A DNA stretch of 64,000 bases from Liquidambar formosana (GCA_039720395.1 CM077829.1:24941955-25005954), one strand, 5' to 3'. Counted from the stretch's first letter, positions 1-11,404 are shown. Notes: a model not told the origin generated them from the sequence alone. Numbers and translations are program-made.

Positions 1-159
1 GCTACACGACACCCGATACCTCCACAACAGCTCACCGGTCGTTCTTTTTGAGTCTAGAAGAGTCACGTGATAAAACAATGTAACCAATCACGGGGGAAGA
101 GGGAGAGAGCGTGTGTGTGTGTATTCCATTACTGAATTGTCATACTTTGTACTAATAGT

Positions 160-318
160 GGGGTGCAACTCCTCACCATTACAAAGAATCTACTTGACAT
201 CCAGTAATGTTAATAGGATTTTGACACGTCAATAAAATTGTAAATATACGGTCAGGATTTATGGGATTTTAAACTCAATGCAAAATGCATAGTTTTATAT
301 TGTAAACGATGTCAATCT
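160..318 (+). repeat. Left terminal inverted repeat of the FAR1-carrying MULE
   Basis: It pairs with 4501-4677. Matching blocks in order include CCATTACAAAGAATCTACT, GACATCCA, a GTTAA block, GACACGTCAAT, AATTGTAAATATACGG, CAGGATTTATGGGAT and TTAAACTCAATGCAAAA. Arms diverge by scattered substitutions, so the insertion is not recent. Confidence 0.85.
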
Positions 319-1443
319 AACATACTAACAGAGGATAGGTTCAAAAAATAATAAACAAATTCCTCACTCCCACCCATCAAGGTTTGCTCCCTCTCAAACT
401 CCCGCCCACGCATGAAAAGCCCTCTTTCTCTCTAAATGAAACATTCGTCCAGCCTCTAGGTACACTCCCAACTGCTTCTCAATAGCTTCGTCCTCCTTTC
501 TCAGTTGATTGATCAACAATATTATTTATTTCTCTATTTTTTTTAATCCCTAAAAAGACGTGTACATGTAAACATTTTTTCATTTTTTTTAGCTTCTTTA
601 AGAACACAATCGGTTATAATTTACGCTCCTTTTCATTTTTTGATTGCTTAAATTAAGCCCAAATGTTGTTACTCTGTTATTAGAGCAGAGATTGAGTATG
701 TCTACATTCACTTCTTTGTAAGTTGTTTACTTTATATAGGCTTCATTTGGTTCTTGTTAGTTAAATGAATCACGTACAGTTTATATGCATTTAACAAGAT
801 AACTCATATGCACTAAATTAATTGCTAAATTTTTTTTTCAAAATCACTCGTTGATTTCCTTTTTACTCTAAGTATGTTAAAAAATTCAACATTCATAATC
901 TATGTTTGCTTTCATTCAGGGATAAGAGTGATAATTTTGGTGCTAGGCTTCAACTAGTTTGAGTGATATGATTTCGATTGTTTGAAGCCAATATTTCAGT
1001 TTTGTGAACCATTGTCTATAACAGATTTTCATGTTTCATTTACTTAAAATTGTTTTTCTTTGTTAGTGTATTCTGACTTTATATATTTTGTTTGAATCAG
1101 GCTGATGGATAAGTCAGTGGTTAGTTTGGACGTTGCATTTGGTGGGTTAGTAGACAATATAGCTGACCAAAGGATGGAGGCCAATCACAATGTGAGTGTG
1201 GATTATACACCTAGGCTTGGCTTGGAATTTTTTCAGAGGACGCTGCACACAATTTTTACAACATGTATGGAAGGATGCGCGGATTTAGTATTCGAAAAGA
1301 ATATGCTAATAAAAATAAGAAAACTGGTGTGTTAACTTCAAGGAAATTTGCATGTTGTAAGGAAGGCTTTCGAGTCCCAGACAAACGGGATGATCGAACA
1401 AAAAATCCTAGAGCAGAAACAAGGACCGGTTGTGATGCACATA

Positions 1444-4048
1444 TCTATACTACCTATAAAAAGATGAAGGCAAGAAAAACTTTTGATTGACTAATATACA
1501 CTTATTTTAATTTTTAAATACACAACTACCCACCCTTCTGCATATATACGAAATATAACAATATGGAAACTATAATTCTAAAACACATACCTTAATATAT
1601 TATAAAACACATACCTTAATATATAAAACACAAATAGGAATTCAAAGGAAACGGAAATTATATATGGTACCGTTAGAAAAGTAATGATTATAATATACAT
1701 ATGGTACTGTTAGAGAACTGAAAATTATAATATATAGTTGCCAAGACCCCATGGCCAACTCTTGCTATTCATCAAGCAACAAAAATCTGAAAAAACGAAA
1801 AGAGAGAGAGAAAGACGAGTGTGTGTGAGAAATGAGGTAGATAGAGAGAGAGAGAGAGAGGGACAAAAGAGAGAAACTGAGAAACAAAGAGATTTTTTTT
1901 ATGTGTGTGTGTGTGAGAGAGAGAGATTAAAAAAATCTCTCCATTGATTTTTTTATGTGTATGTCTGTGTGCATTTGTGTGCGTGCGTGTGTGTAATAAA
2001 ATTAGAGAGATTTTTGTGTGTGTGTGTGTGTGCGCGCGTCTGTGTGCGTGCGTGTGTGTGTGCGCGCGCGCACGCGTGTAATAAAATTGGAGAGATTTTT
2101 TTTTATATGCTACTGTTAGAAAAGTAATAATTATAATATATATATATGGTACTGTTAGAGAACTGCAAATTATAATATATAGTTGCCAAGACCCCATGGC
2201 CAACTCTTGCTATTCATCAAGCAACAAAATATGAAAAAACGAAAAGAGAGAGAGAGAAAGACGAGTGTGTGTGAGAAATGAGGTAGATAGAGAGAGAGAG
2301 AGAGGGACAAAAGAGAGAAACAGAGAAACAAAGAGATTTTTTTTATATGTGTGTGTGCGTCTATGTGTGTGTGTGTGAGAGAGAGATTAAAAAAATCTCT
2401 CCAATGATTTTTTAATGTGTATGTCTGTGTGCATTTGTGTGTGTGCGTGTGTGTAATAAAATTGGAGAGATTTGTGTGTGTGTGTGTGTGTGCGTCTGTG
2501 TGTGTGCGTGCGTGCGCGCGCGTAATAAAATTGGAGAGATTTTTTTTTATATGCTACTGTTAGAAAAGTAATAATTATAATATATATATGGTACTGTTAG
2601 AGAACTGTAAATTATAATATATAGTTGCCAAGACCCCATGGCCAACTCTTGCTATTCATCAAGCAACAAAAATCTGAAAAAACGAAAAGAGAGAGAGAGA
2701 GAGATGAGAGTGTGTGAGAAATGAGGTAGATAGCGAGAGAGAGAGAGAGAGAGAGAGAGAGGGACAAAAGAGAAAAACAGAGAAACAAAGAGATTTTTTT
2801 TATGCGTGTGTGTCTGTGTGTGTGTGTGAGAGAGAGAGAGAGATTAAAACAATCTCTCCACTGATTTTTTTTATGTGTGTGTGTGTGCATCTGTGTGCGT
2901 GCGTGTGTGTAATAAAATTGGAGAGATTTTTTTATGTGTGTGTGTGCGCGTGTGTGTAATAAAATTGGAGAGATTTTTTTTATTTGGTTCACACTTGTGT
3001 GTGTGCGTCTGTGTGTGAGAAATAGAGAGAGAGAGAGAAAAGAGAGAAAGAGAGATTTTTTTATGTTGCCTAATGAGACAAACTGAACCAATAGATTTTT
3101 GTATTTAATAATAGTCTTTTATTTTCGCAGTGCTTTCAAACAGTCGTTCATAATATATAGTGAGCTATGTTAAATATTTCACATCATTTTACATTAAAAT
3201 AGTATTATTTGTCAATTGAATTTTATTATTTTAAATGCATATTGTTACGTAAGATTGATAATCCTTTTAAATGTATACTGTTACATAAGATTGATAATGC
3301 AATATAGGTTTAATGCAATATATGACTGTTATGTTTTGCCTATTTTTTTTTTTACTTTTTGTCTTCATATTTCTATCCGAAAATGAATTGAATTTTTGGA
3401 TTGTATTCGAAAAACTGTTCAAAGTATCAAGGTACATTATTTCTTCCAAAATATTTTAATGCAGATGAGCATTTTTTTATATGCAATGAAGGCTATTGAT
3501 ATTTCTCCTATTTGTAGATAGCATTTTTTTTTTTTGCATACTATTACGTAATAGGATTAATGCAATATAAAATTGTTACAATTTGCCTATCTTTTTACTT
3601 TTTGTCTTTATCTTTAAAAGGCTCAATCTCCCTCATTTTTTTTAAAAGAAAAATACATATCTACCCTTCCTTTAATTGAAACACATAATAAACATTCTTA
3701 TCATTATCAAATGAAAGTTAGATTTTAACTCAAACTCTGAACAAATAAAAATTAGATTCTTACTCAAATTCTTTTTCCTAGAGCAACTATCAAGTTGCAT
3801 GATAATATATATGAATATAAACTCTTTAAATATTTTGTTTTATGAAGGAAAAAAAAAATTTATGAATGTATATTTAAAGAGTTTTTAATTTTTCGTTGAC
3901 AATTTTGATTATTAAAAAAAAAAATGTACTTTTGAATTTTAGACTTTATCTTTTATGAAAAAAATATAAAATCTTTATGTATTTATTATTTTGTATAACT
4001 AATATTATTTAAAAATATTCACGTGCATCGCACGTGTGCAATATCTAG
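1444..4048 (+). mobile_element. Helitron-1, non-autonomous, inserted in the FAR1-like fragment
   Basis: The 5' end is TCTATACTACC preceded by host A (1443); the 3' end is CTAG (4045-4048) followed by host T (4049), the A|T target expected of Helitrons. A hairpin with arms CACGTGC/GCACGTG and loop ATC lies at 4020-4036, about 9 bases before the CTAG end. There is no target duplication and there are no terminal inverted repeats, also as expected. No Rep/helicase coding is seen. The interior is a three-copy tandem array plus AT-rich DNA. Terminal sequence is shared with the copies at 45271-47886 and 62861-63698. Confidence 0.92.
1701..3060 (+). repeat. Tandem array, about 445-bp unit, three copies, inside Helitron-1
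   Basis: The anchor GTTGCCAAGACCCCATGGCC occurs at 1737, 2182 and 2624 (spacing 445 and 442). Each unit begins with ATGGTACTGTTAGAGAACTG-like sequence and then carries (GA)n, (TG)n and GAGAGATTTTTT blocks. The low-complexity reading frames here on both strands (Ser/Leu/His/Thr-rich) are products of the microsatellites, not genes. Confidence 0.9.
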
Positions 4049-4500
4049 TGGTGATTAAATGGTTGAAAGAGAAAGGCAAATTTCAAGTGACCAGCTTTGT
4101 AGAAGAGCATAATCACCCTCTCCATATAACAGCATGTGCTCACATGATGCCCTCACAACGGAAGATAACCGAAGCTCAAGCTTTTGAGGTAGATTTAGCA
4201 GACGATTCTGGAATCAGACTGAAGTCTTCATATGAATATATGGAAAAACAAGCTGGTGGGAGAAATAGCCTTGGCTACACCCAACAAGATCAGAAAAATT
4301 ATCTTCTATCGAAACGGCAACGTGACTTACAATATGGAGAAGCAGGAAGTTTGTTGAAGTATTTCCAACAACAAACATTAGACAATCCTTCCTTTCACTA
4401 TGCAGCTAGTGCAACTAGACATTAATGAGCAAATAACAAATATCTTTTGGGCTGATGTGAAAATTATCATTGACTATAGTCAATTTGGCGATGTTATGAC

Positions 4501-4677
4501 CTAATGTTTATTAGACACCATTTACAAACCTAAATAACATAAAACGAGGCGTTTTGCATTGAGTTTAAGATCCCATAAATCCTGTCCGTATATTTACAAT
4601 TATATTGACGTGTCGAAATCTTGTTAACACTATTGGATGTCTAGTAGATTCTTTGTAATGGAGAGGAGCCACGCCCC
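4501..4677 (-). repeat. Right terminal inverted repeat of the FAR1-carrying MULE
   Basis: Reverse complement of the left arm at 160-318 with scattered mismatches. Its inner edge overlaps the last weak FAR1-family similarity (DTIYK-like codons near 4520-4536), so coding similarity and TIR may abut or slightly overlap. Confidence 0.85.
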
Positions 4678-5045
4678 TAATAGGGAGCCTAGCTAGTGGC
4701 ATCTTACCCCTTATTTAAGAAATTCTTTTTGTGCCTAGTGGCATCTTACTCCTTAAGAAATTTTTGTGTGTGTACATACACTAGTAGGCTTGTCCATCTT
4801 GGATTGGGACGACACCTATTAGCATGTAAATATTTAAGATCTTTTTATTTTTTTATTTTTATTTTTTATAATTATTTATAATTAGGGAGAGAGAAGAGGG
4901 TTGGGGAGGAGGGGGTTGTGGCCTGTGGGATAGGATGCAGGGTTCAAACCATATTTTAGTACGTGTTTTGATCTGAAACCATCAAATGACTAAAATTAAA
5001 TAAGGAATATATATCTCTATTTTAGGAGTGTGTGTGTGATAAATG
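4678..5045. other. Gap between MULE and LINE; short direct repeat only
   Basis: No gene is seen. A segment containing AGTGGCATCTTAC is repeated in direct orientation at 4694-4706 and 4737-4749, followed by T-rich sequence and a GA/GGG-rich stretch near 4885-4915. Confidence 0.4.
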
Positions 5046-6402
5046 AGTATTATGTCCACAAAGTAAAGATTACAAACAAAGCCAAAGAATCGTACAAAAG
5101 ATCAAGCAAGAAGGAGGTTTACAAAGGATCGAGTATCCTATTTCAAACAAAAATCTCTATTTCTAAAGCTATCAACATATTTAAGACCAAATAATCGACA
5201 CTCTTAAAGATGTTCTCATAAATCCTAAAGTTCCTTTCACGCCATATATGGTATCTAGTGACAGACCAAGCTAGCTTCTTGATAATTGTGCCAAAGGAGT
5301 TTCCTTTGAAATGGGAAACAATTCAATAGTATTCATTCAACCAATAGTGAGGATGCCTGGTAATGCCACACAACTGTAGAATGGATTCCCAAATTTTGGT
5401 AGTGAACCAACACTAAAATAACAAATGGTTTCCATCTTCAATGCTTTGTATACAAAAAAACACAACTGGGGGGACTTGTAACAAATCCCCACATTTGTAA
5501 CTTGTATTGAGTAGTCAAACGATTATAAATAACTAACCAAAGGATGAAAGAATGCTTCCTGATGGCTTGAGGAACCAGACCATTTTGTGTCAATCAACAA
5601 TAGGACACCTACATCTAATAGCTTCCTAAGCATAAAAAGTGGAGAACACACCTGAAGGAGAAGAAAGCCAAACCAAAAAAATCAGTAGTCGCAATATTAG
5701 TTAAGAGATCATAGGGAGTGAAGTCTTGAATTTCCATAAGAGCTGTAGTAACCTTGATAGGCCATTGCCAAGTACTATTGGAGATAATAGAACTAACTTT
5801 AGAGTTGCAAGGAAAGTTTGACTCATACACTGATACACAATTCTAGCGCTAAACCTCACACCAAGAGGGCTAGAAGGCAACTAGGAGTTATGCCACAAAA
5901 AGGTATTAGTCCCATTGCCAATAATAGACTTTGAAAAAATTCCTAGTCATATCTCTCAATTTCAACAATTTCCTCCAATACCAAGAACAAGTGGAGGGAA
6001 TGTTGACTACCCAAAAACTTTTGCCACGAAGTAAATAACTTTCAACCTAGGCAACCTAAATAGATCATGCTTGACTGAGAAGGTTACATATGTGTTACAT
6101 TATTGAGGCCATATTCCAATCTTCAACTCTTCTAAGACCCAATCCCCTTTCAACTTTAGGAGCACAAATAGATTTCCAACTGACTTTAGTGCTAGTAGAT
6201 TTAAGATCACAACCAGTCCAAAGAAAGTTTTTAAAGATTTCGCTCAATTATCTTGATGATCTTTTTAGGGAGAATGAAAACATTACACCAGTAGATTTGA
6301 ATGCTGTAGAGGACAAAGCTCAAGTGTCAGAGTTTACCAGCAAATGAAACGAAGATGATTGGTGATTTTATCCAAAAGGGGGATACATTCAGCTAGGCCT
6401 CA

Positions 6403-7308
6403 TCATCAGGCCGGGCTTGGGCATTTTTTGTCGAGCTGGGCTGGGTTGCGTGGGGCCATAAAAGGGAACGGCTATTGCAACCCCCCATTCTTAAAAGCCC
6501 ACCCCTTTCCTTTTGGTTTTTAAGATTTCATGAAAAATATAAAAGGTTTTTGCAAAAACTGATCTCTTGGTTCACTATAAAACATCATTTTGAACAACTT
6601 TGTAGAAGAAAGTTTTTCCAAAATCTATCGTTTAGGTAGACTTTTTGGCAAAAAATGAAATAAATGCTATAAATGGCTAAAAAGTATATTTAAAAAATAG
6701 ATTTAGGAAAAACTTTCTTCTACAAAATTGTTCAAAATGATGTTTTCTAGTGGACATTACGGCCGGTTTTCACAAAAACTTTTTATATTTTGCATAAAAC
6801 CTTAAAAACCTAAAGGATGGGGGGTGGGGTAATAAGAATGGGGAGTTGCAATAGCCGTTCCCTAAAAGAAATTATGAAGCCCAGGCCCAGCCCACGAGCT
6901 TGGGCTTTGGGCCTCGGGCCTAAGCCATATTAACATACCAGTAGTGTTGTAACAAAAGAAAAAAAAGTGAAACATTACCTTTTGGTGACCACTTCCTATT
7001 GTAATACCAAAACAGCGAGCATTAGTAGTTACTTCGTACTAAATTGACTATCCATTTGCTGTAAGGTAACAGGAAGTACCTTCTAATTGGTATTAATCTC
7101 GGAAGTGATCATCAAAAGACACTTCTCCGAAAAATTGGAAAATATTCAAAATTATATATAATGCTATAGTATCAAGCTTCGGGCTTCAACTAAAGGCTTA
7201 GGCATAGCCCAAGAGTACTTGAGCTGGGCTCCGGCTCGGTCTTTTCGGGCTCGGGCCAGGCTTTTTCCTTCAGGTTTCGGGCTACCCATGTGTCTTGAGC
7301 TTTTGATA
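6403..7308. mobile_element. hAT-like element inserted in the LINE
   Basis: It interrupts LINE coding between RLSMA (about 7320) and LLDKIT (about 6385). Its ends carry the GGGCTCGGGCC-type GC motifs known from many plant hAT MITEs: GGCCGGGCTTGGGC near 6409 and GGGCTCGGGCCAGGC near 7247, with more such motifs at 6884-6925 and 7175-7235. The flanks share TAGGCCT-like sequence (6395-6402 and about 7309-7317), a possible imperfect 8-bp duplication. Exact ends are uncertain. A MULE MITE sits inside it. Confidence 0.5.
6464..6862. mobile_element. Fold-back MULE MITE, GGGAACGG family, copy A
   Basis: It starts GGGAACGGCTATTGCAACCC and ends with the inverse GCAATAGCCGTTCCC. The two halves of about 200 bp are inverted repeats of each other over nearly their whole length (the AATATAAAAGGTTTTTG / AAAACATCATTTTGAACAA blocks appear in both). 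There is no coding capacity. Copy B at 22968-23365 is nearly identical in length (398 against 399 bp); copy C at 40032-41013 shares only the ends and has a near-perfect 9-bp TSD, which assigns the family to Mutator-like elements. Confidence 0.85.
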
Positions 7309-8015
7309 AGGCCTAATTTAGCCATAGAAAGCCTCGAAGAAATAAGGGGGGCCCCAAGGTGTTTATCATGAAGCTTTGAAGCCAAAAATATCGAGAATAT
7401 TGGACTTGATGTTATCAGAAATACTAGCGCAAAAGATGGCACTTTTATCGTTATCAACACTCAACCTAGACAACATCTCAAATTCAAGAAGAACTTGAGA
7501 CAAAGTTCTAGCAAAATCCACATTTCCATGAGCAAAGATAAAAATTAAGATCATCAGCAAAACAAAGAATATTGAGCTTGATTCTAACACATATAGAATG
7601 AAATTTGAAATTAGGACCTTTGGAAGCCTTGAGAAGCATACCAGACAAAACTTCCATAACAATAATAAAGAGGTAAGGAGAGATGGGGTCACCTTGCCTC
7701 AAAACCCTTTTGCCTTCATAAAAACCTTTAAGAGAACCATTTAGAGCAACAGAAAATTTGGGAGAAGCTTGAGAACAAGAAGACAAAATCCTATTTAACA
7801 GAGTCATAAGCCTTCATAAGGTCAACTTTTACTACAAATATAGGAGGACCACCTGGTTTATGACAGTTCTTTAAAAGCTCTTGGGAAAGCATGATATTGT
7901 CTACAATTCTGCTACCTCGAATAAAAGTAGATTGGTTTTGGCTCACAAGGTTGGGAAGGCCGGCAAGGATTTAAACTTGTTAGCAATAATCTTGGTAATA
8001 CATTTGTAAAGAGTA

Positions 8016-8175
8016 TTAGTTTATGCACACGTGCATTGCACGTGAACATTTTTGAGTTGTAGAGAAATATTTTTAGCATAGCCAAACCCATAAGATATTC
8101 AATAATGAAGATATGAACCAATCAAAAGATGGAATCCAATAAACGAACCTTGTTAATATATATATATATATAGTA
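8016..8175 (-). mobile_element. Short Helitron remnant, 3' end intact
   Basis: On the minus strand it ends CACGTGCAATGCACGTG (perfect 7-bp arms) then GCATAAACTAA followed by T: a Helitron hairpin, a CTRR end and a T target. The other end runs into a (TA)n tract near 8155-8175 that resembles the TA-rich Helitron 5' end but lacks a clear TC start. It belongs to the same hairpin family as the three larger copies, although it ends CTAA rather than CTAG. Confidence 0.6.
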
Positions 8176-8603
8176 TTGTTTTCATGGTAGCAAAAGTGAT
8201 AAATCAGGTTTTGCAAACATTCCCTGCAACTAATATAACAAAGCACTTATGTTTACCCATCCTGGTGATGGTTTCCTTGGAACAGATCATTTGTTGACTA
8301 AGTTTACATTTGTACAATCCACTAAAATAAATAACTAATAAATGACAGCAAACCTTTGTTCTCATATCTCTTTCATGAGAGCAAATCTCTTTCATAATTT
8401 TATATTGCTGCAATTAGTTGCTACAACAAAAATAAATAAATAACAAATGATAGCAAACCTCAGAACAAATCCTCCCCTATCTTATCTATACATTACCTTT
8501 TCTCTCCCCCATTCAGAACTTTCTTTCTATTCCATTATCAGCGTGCACAAAAACCTTATCGCTTCATTCTCTCTCTTTTCTCAGATTTCCCTTTGCTTTG
8601 TCT

Positions 8604-8640
<37 letters not shown>

Positions 8641-10560
8641 ATCTCTTTCATGTCTTAAACCTTTGTTCTCTCACCTCCAACTCCTCTTCTTGTGAGTCCA
8701 TTTTGTTTTCTTTCTCTTATTCTCTTCAACGATATTGGTAGCAATAAGGGGGTGCAATGGGAAACATGGTGGATGAGAGGTCATGGTCTCTCCTCCTAAA
8801 TAGTGGTGGGAAGCTATGGGTAAGGTTAAAGAGCTTCATAGCAGTCAACACCCTCATTTCTCTCGTGCTCACCACCGTTCATGGCTTCAAATTAGATATG
8901 CTTCTCAGTTGGCCCATTCAAATCCAAATCTATTTCTCATATCCCATTTGGAGATGTACAATATATATATTTTTTTTTGGGTCTGGAAAGACCTAATGTT
9001 TTTCTTCTTCTTTTCTCTTTGTTTTTTTTTTCTTTTTTTTTTTTTCACCTAATATCTCGTATTAGCTTAAATTAGATGGAGGCAATCTCATCAATTAGTG
9101 TTTTGGGTTTCTATTACATTCGACAAAGGTATTTTATTTAAAGGAAAATGCTATAAAGAGCAACTAGTTGTAGCAACTAATTGCAACAACTGATGTAATT
9201 TTTATTATTGAACCGAAATACCATCATCTTCACTTTCGCTAAGAGGGAAAGATGGAAAATTAAGGCGTAAAATGTGCCAAAGGTGCCACGGGCAAGGAAG
9301 AATTCGTTAGGGATAATGAGTTTCTTCAAAGAAACGTCATCATCCTTGTCAGTGGCACTACTGAAGGTGATGAAGTCGAGCGATCCATCGTGGTGAGGAG
9401 GTTCCTCTAGTAGGGATCGAAGAGGGATAGGTCATGATCACATGAATGTGTTGTTGGTTGCTAGCTTGGTTTGTGGGATTACAGGTGTCGCGTTTTGAGT
9501 TGCAGTTGCTTTCCTTCTTTTTCATTGATTCCAAAGGCAAAGGTTTGATAAGTAAATGCAAAAGGTAGTGATTTAAAATTAATAATTCATGTTTTGAAAA
9601 GAGATTTTTATTTTATTTTTATCTTCTCTACTTAACTTCCTATCATTTAATTAGAATGAGGTAGACATTATGCTTGTGCAGGGATAACAATTTTTTTTTT
9701 TTTTTTTATCAATATCTTTTATTTATTCGTCGCATTTTGTTTTATTTTTTATTTTTTCCGTTGAATTATTCATTAGTTGCTTTAAAATACTCCATTATAA
9801 TGAAAATTTTAATTAGTGGGTTTTATTGTATTTTACTTACCATTTTTAAATAAAAAATAAAAAAGAAGTGGAATGTGCAGTGACAAAATTATTGAAATTA
9901 TCATTTAGAGATGGGGTGGGATGGAACCTTGAAAAAGACCTTGGTTTCTATGGTTCCATACACATCATCCCAAAGTGTTTATTCTTTCAAAAAACAAAAT
10001 TATTTGTTGTTTAAATTTATCTATTGAGATCACAAATAAATTCATGATTTTCTCTATCAAGATGATAGATAAATTTGTAATTTTATCTATCGAGCACAAA
10101 TAAATTCATGACTTATCTATCAACTATACATGAAGATTGTACTCCATGCATTAAGCCAATTTACCCTATAATCCACTAATGCAAAATATATAACCTCCAA
10201 TGCAACTGAAATAAGTTATATCAAATTATTAGCACGTGCTCATTTTTAATAAAATTTGAATTTTTGGAACCTAATCATTGAAACCTTCAATTCAAGATCC
10301 ATAATAAATAGGAAATTTTTATTTTTTATAACAAAAAATTATATGTTGCTCAAATTTATCTGTCATAATTTAAATTCATCTGTCAAGACCATAGATTAAA
10401 ACGTGAATTTATTTGTTGAGACCAATGATAAATTCGTGATTTTATCGGTTAACCACAAATAAATTCATACACATCCCCATCACCACCATCAAAAGTTACA
10501 ATTTCCCTCATCTAGATCAGCTTTCTTTTTAACTATGTAGAGCATACATCCCTACAGATC
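8176..10560. other. AT-rich intergenic DNA with MITE-like repeats, no gene
   Basis: No convincing coding region. An inverted repeat of about 23 bp (TGCAATTAGTTGCTACAAC at about 8408 and its complement at about 9167) brackets a 780-bp segment that could be an old TIR element. A (CT)n run lies at about 8608-8633. Around 10120-10255 there is a diverged trace of the GATATAAGTTATATC MITE family found at 32543 and 63716. Confidence 0.4.
9985..10475 (+). repeat. Imperfect direct duplication, about 130-150 bp
   Basis: The segment at about 9990-10115 (AAATTTATCTATTGAGATC, then ACAAATAAATTCATGA-like and ATTTTATCTATCGAGC) recurs in diverged form at about 10325-10475 (AAATTTATCTGTCA, ATTTTATCGGTTAACC, CACAAATAAATTCAT). 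Origin unknown; possibly part of a decayed element. Confidence 0.5.
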
Positions 10561-11400
10561 AGGTCATGTTAGAACAAAGATCTACGAGGCTTCTTTAACC
10601 AAAAAAAAATAAAAAGATCTACAAGGCTTTGGAGGCTTTTGAGCTTTCGTGCTTCAATTGGGCGCCAATAATAACTCACCGGAGAAGACAACCCTATAGA
10701 TTTCACTCTTTCTCCTTCTATTTCTCTCCATCTGCGAATTTTCCCCCTCCCTCTGCTTTCTTTTCCCCTTTCCTCTCTTTTTTCTTTTGTATTCCTTTGT
10801 TTAGAGCCACAGGCCATGTCCACCATTGTTGGCCATTCTTTCACTTCTTTTTCTCTCTCCAAAAACCCTTACCTTTTTTGGTTTCTTTACCAGATCTAGT
10901 ACATATATATACCCAGTAAAAGACAAAATATATTTAAATAAAAAAAAGGAGAGTAGAGGGATCCGTGGCCATGGGTGCCACAGCGTGGTTTGCTCAACGT
11001 AATCCAAAAGAGAGAAAGAGAGAGAGAAGAAAGGGTTCGAGATGAACGTTTTTCGAAGAGCGGTGAGGAATTTGTGGGTGGTGACCATGATCATACAGAG
11101 GAGTTCGTGAGAGAAAACCCAATGAAGCTTCCATGTTTGGGACTTGGGAGGGTAAAGTTAGTGATGCTTTGTCTCAAAGACATAATTGTCATTTTGTAAA
11201 ATGCCACACCAGTTGCTGTTTTCAATTGCTCTATGTAGTTGCTACTTATAGCACGGCCTTTATTTTAAATAAACCATATTTTCCTCAAATCAAGGGTAAA
11301 AAGGTACATATAATTTTAAATAAAGGTGATATTGTCAATCAAAAGTTTTTCTACTTAAAGAGTTTGTTATTAGTATAAATTTAGATATAGATTACAAAAA
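10561..11400. other. Intergenic segment with polypyrimidine and GA-rich stretches
   Basis: A C/T-rich stretch (10690-10870) and a GA-rich stretch (11000-11040) create long but uninformative frames on both strands. I recognise no protein family. The TATATATACCCAGTAAAAG neighbourhood near 10905 looks promoter-like but has no gene attached to it. Confidence 0.35.
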
Positions 11401-11404
11401 GGGA

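Larger units (their letters stand above)
1105..4540 (+). pseudogene. FAR1/FHY3-related (FRS) gene fragment, split by a Helitron and frameshifted
   Basis: The family are plant nuclear transcription factors derived from MULE transposases; the N-terminal FAR1 domain is a WRKY-GCM1-type zinc finger. Visible pieces in order: an acceptor-like TTGAATCAG just before the ATG at 1105; YTPRLGLEF at about 1204-1230; then, in another frame, SEDAAHNFYNMYGRMRGFS, KTGVLTSRKFACCKEGFR and TRTGCDAH to 1443; then, after the 2,605-bp Helitron, VIKWLKEKGKFQVTSFVEEH and HNHPL. Joining 1443 to 4049 restores one frame (CAT ATG GTG ATT). A net one-base loss in a T-run near 1228-1233 shifts the frame, and a second shift near 4405-4412 precedes QITNIFWADVKIIIDY, after which stops appear and only a DTIYK-like trace of the transposase-type domain remains. 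The fragment is dead; the frameshifts do not depend on the Helitron. Confidence 0.85.
160..4677. mobile_element. Long-TIR Mutator-like element carrying a FAR1-like gene fragment
   Basis: Both ends carry the same roughly 160-175 bp sequence in opposite orientation. The left end starts GGGGTGCAACTCCTCACC at 160 and the right end reads GGGGCGTGGCTCCTCTCC when reverse complemented from 4677; similarity continues inward past the shared CCATTACAAAGAATCTACT stretch. Flanks share TAATAG (153-158 and 4678-4683), a possible remnant of the 9-bp duplication made by Mutator elements. Between the TIRs lie a leader-like pyrimidine-rich stretch, a FAR1-type coding fragment and a nested Helitron; without the Helitron the element is about 1.9 kb. 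It is either a Pack-MULE that captured a FAR1-related host exon or a deleted FAR1/Jittery-type MULE, since that host family itself descends from MULE transposases. The TIRs are seen; the choice between origins is open. Confidence 0.75.
5046..8015 (-). mobile_element. Degenerate L1-type LINE (reverse transcriptase to C-terminal zinc-binding region)
   Basis: Read on the minus strand from 8015: YKCITKIIANK, SRIVDNIMLSQELLKN, VVKVDLMKAYDSV, then LRQGDPISPYLFIIVMEVL, KLNILCFADDLN (the F-A-D-D active-site motif), KHLGAPLISSRLSMA, and after an inserted transposon LLDKITNHLR, FLWTGCDLKS, WKSICAPK, SIIGNGTNTFLWH and finally KGNSFGTIIKKLAWS and YHIWRERNFRIYEN. This is the usual order of reverse transcriptase, thumb and zf-RVT regions of plant LINEs. 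Many stops and frameshifts make it inactive. The 5' part (endonuclease) is absent; similarity stops at the Helitron remnant at 8016. No poly-A tail is clear at the 5046 end. Confidence 0.88.

Noticed and set aside
1738..3091. Overlapping frames on both strands rich in Ser, Leu, His, Thr or Arg/Glu
   Set aside because: They are translations of (GA)n and (TG)n microsatellites in a tandem array inside Helitron-1.
3960..8060. CACGTG-containing hairpins as G-box promoter elements
   Set aside because: At 4020-4036 and 8024-8042 they are Helitron 3' hairpins followed by CTRR ends, which explains them fully.
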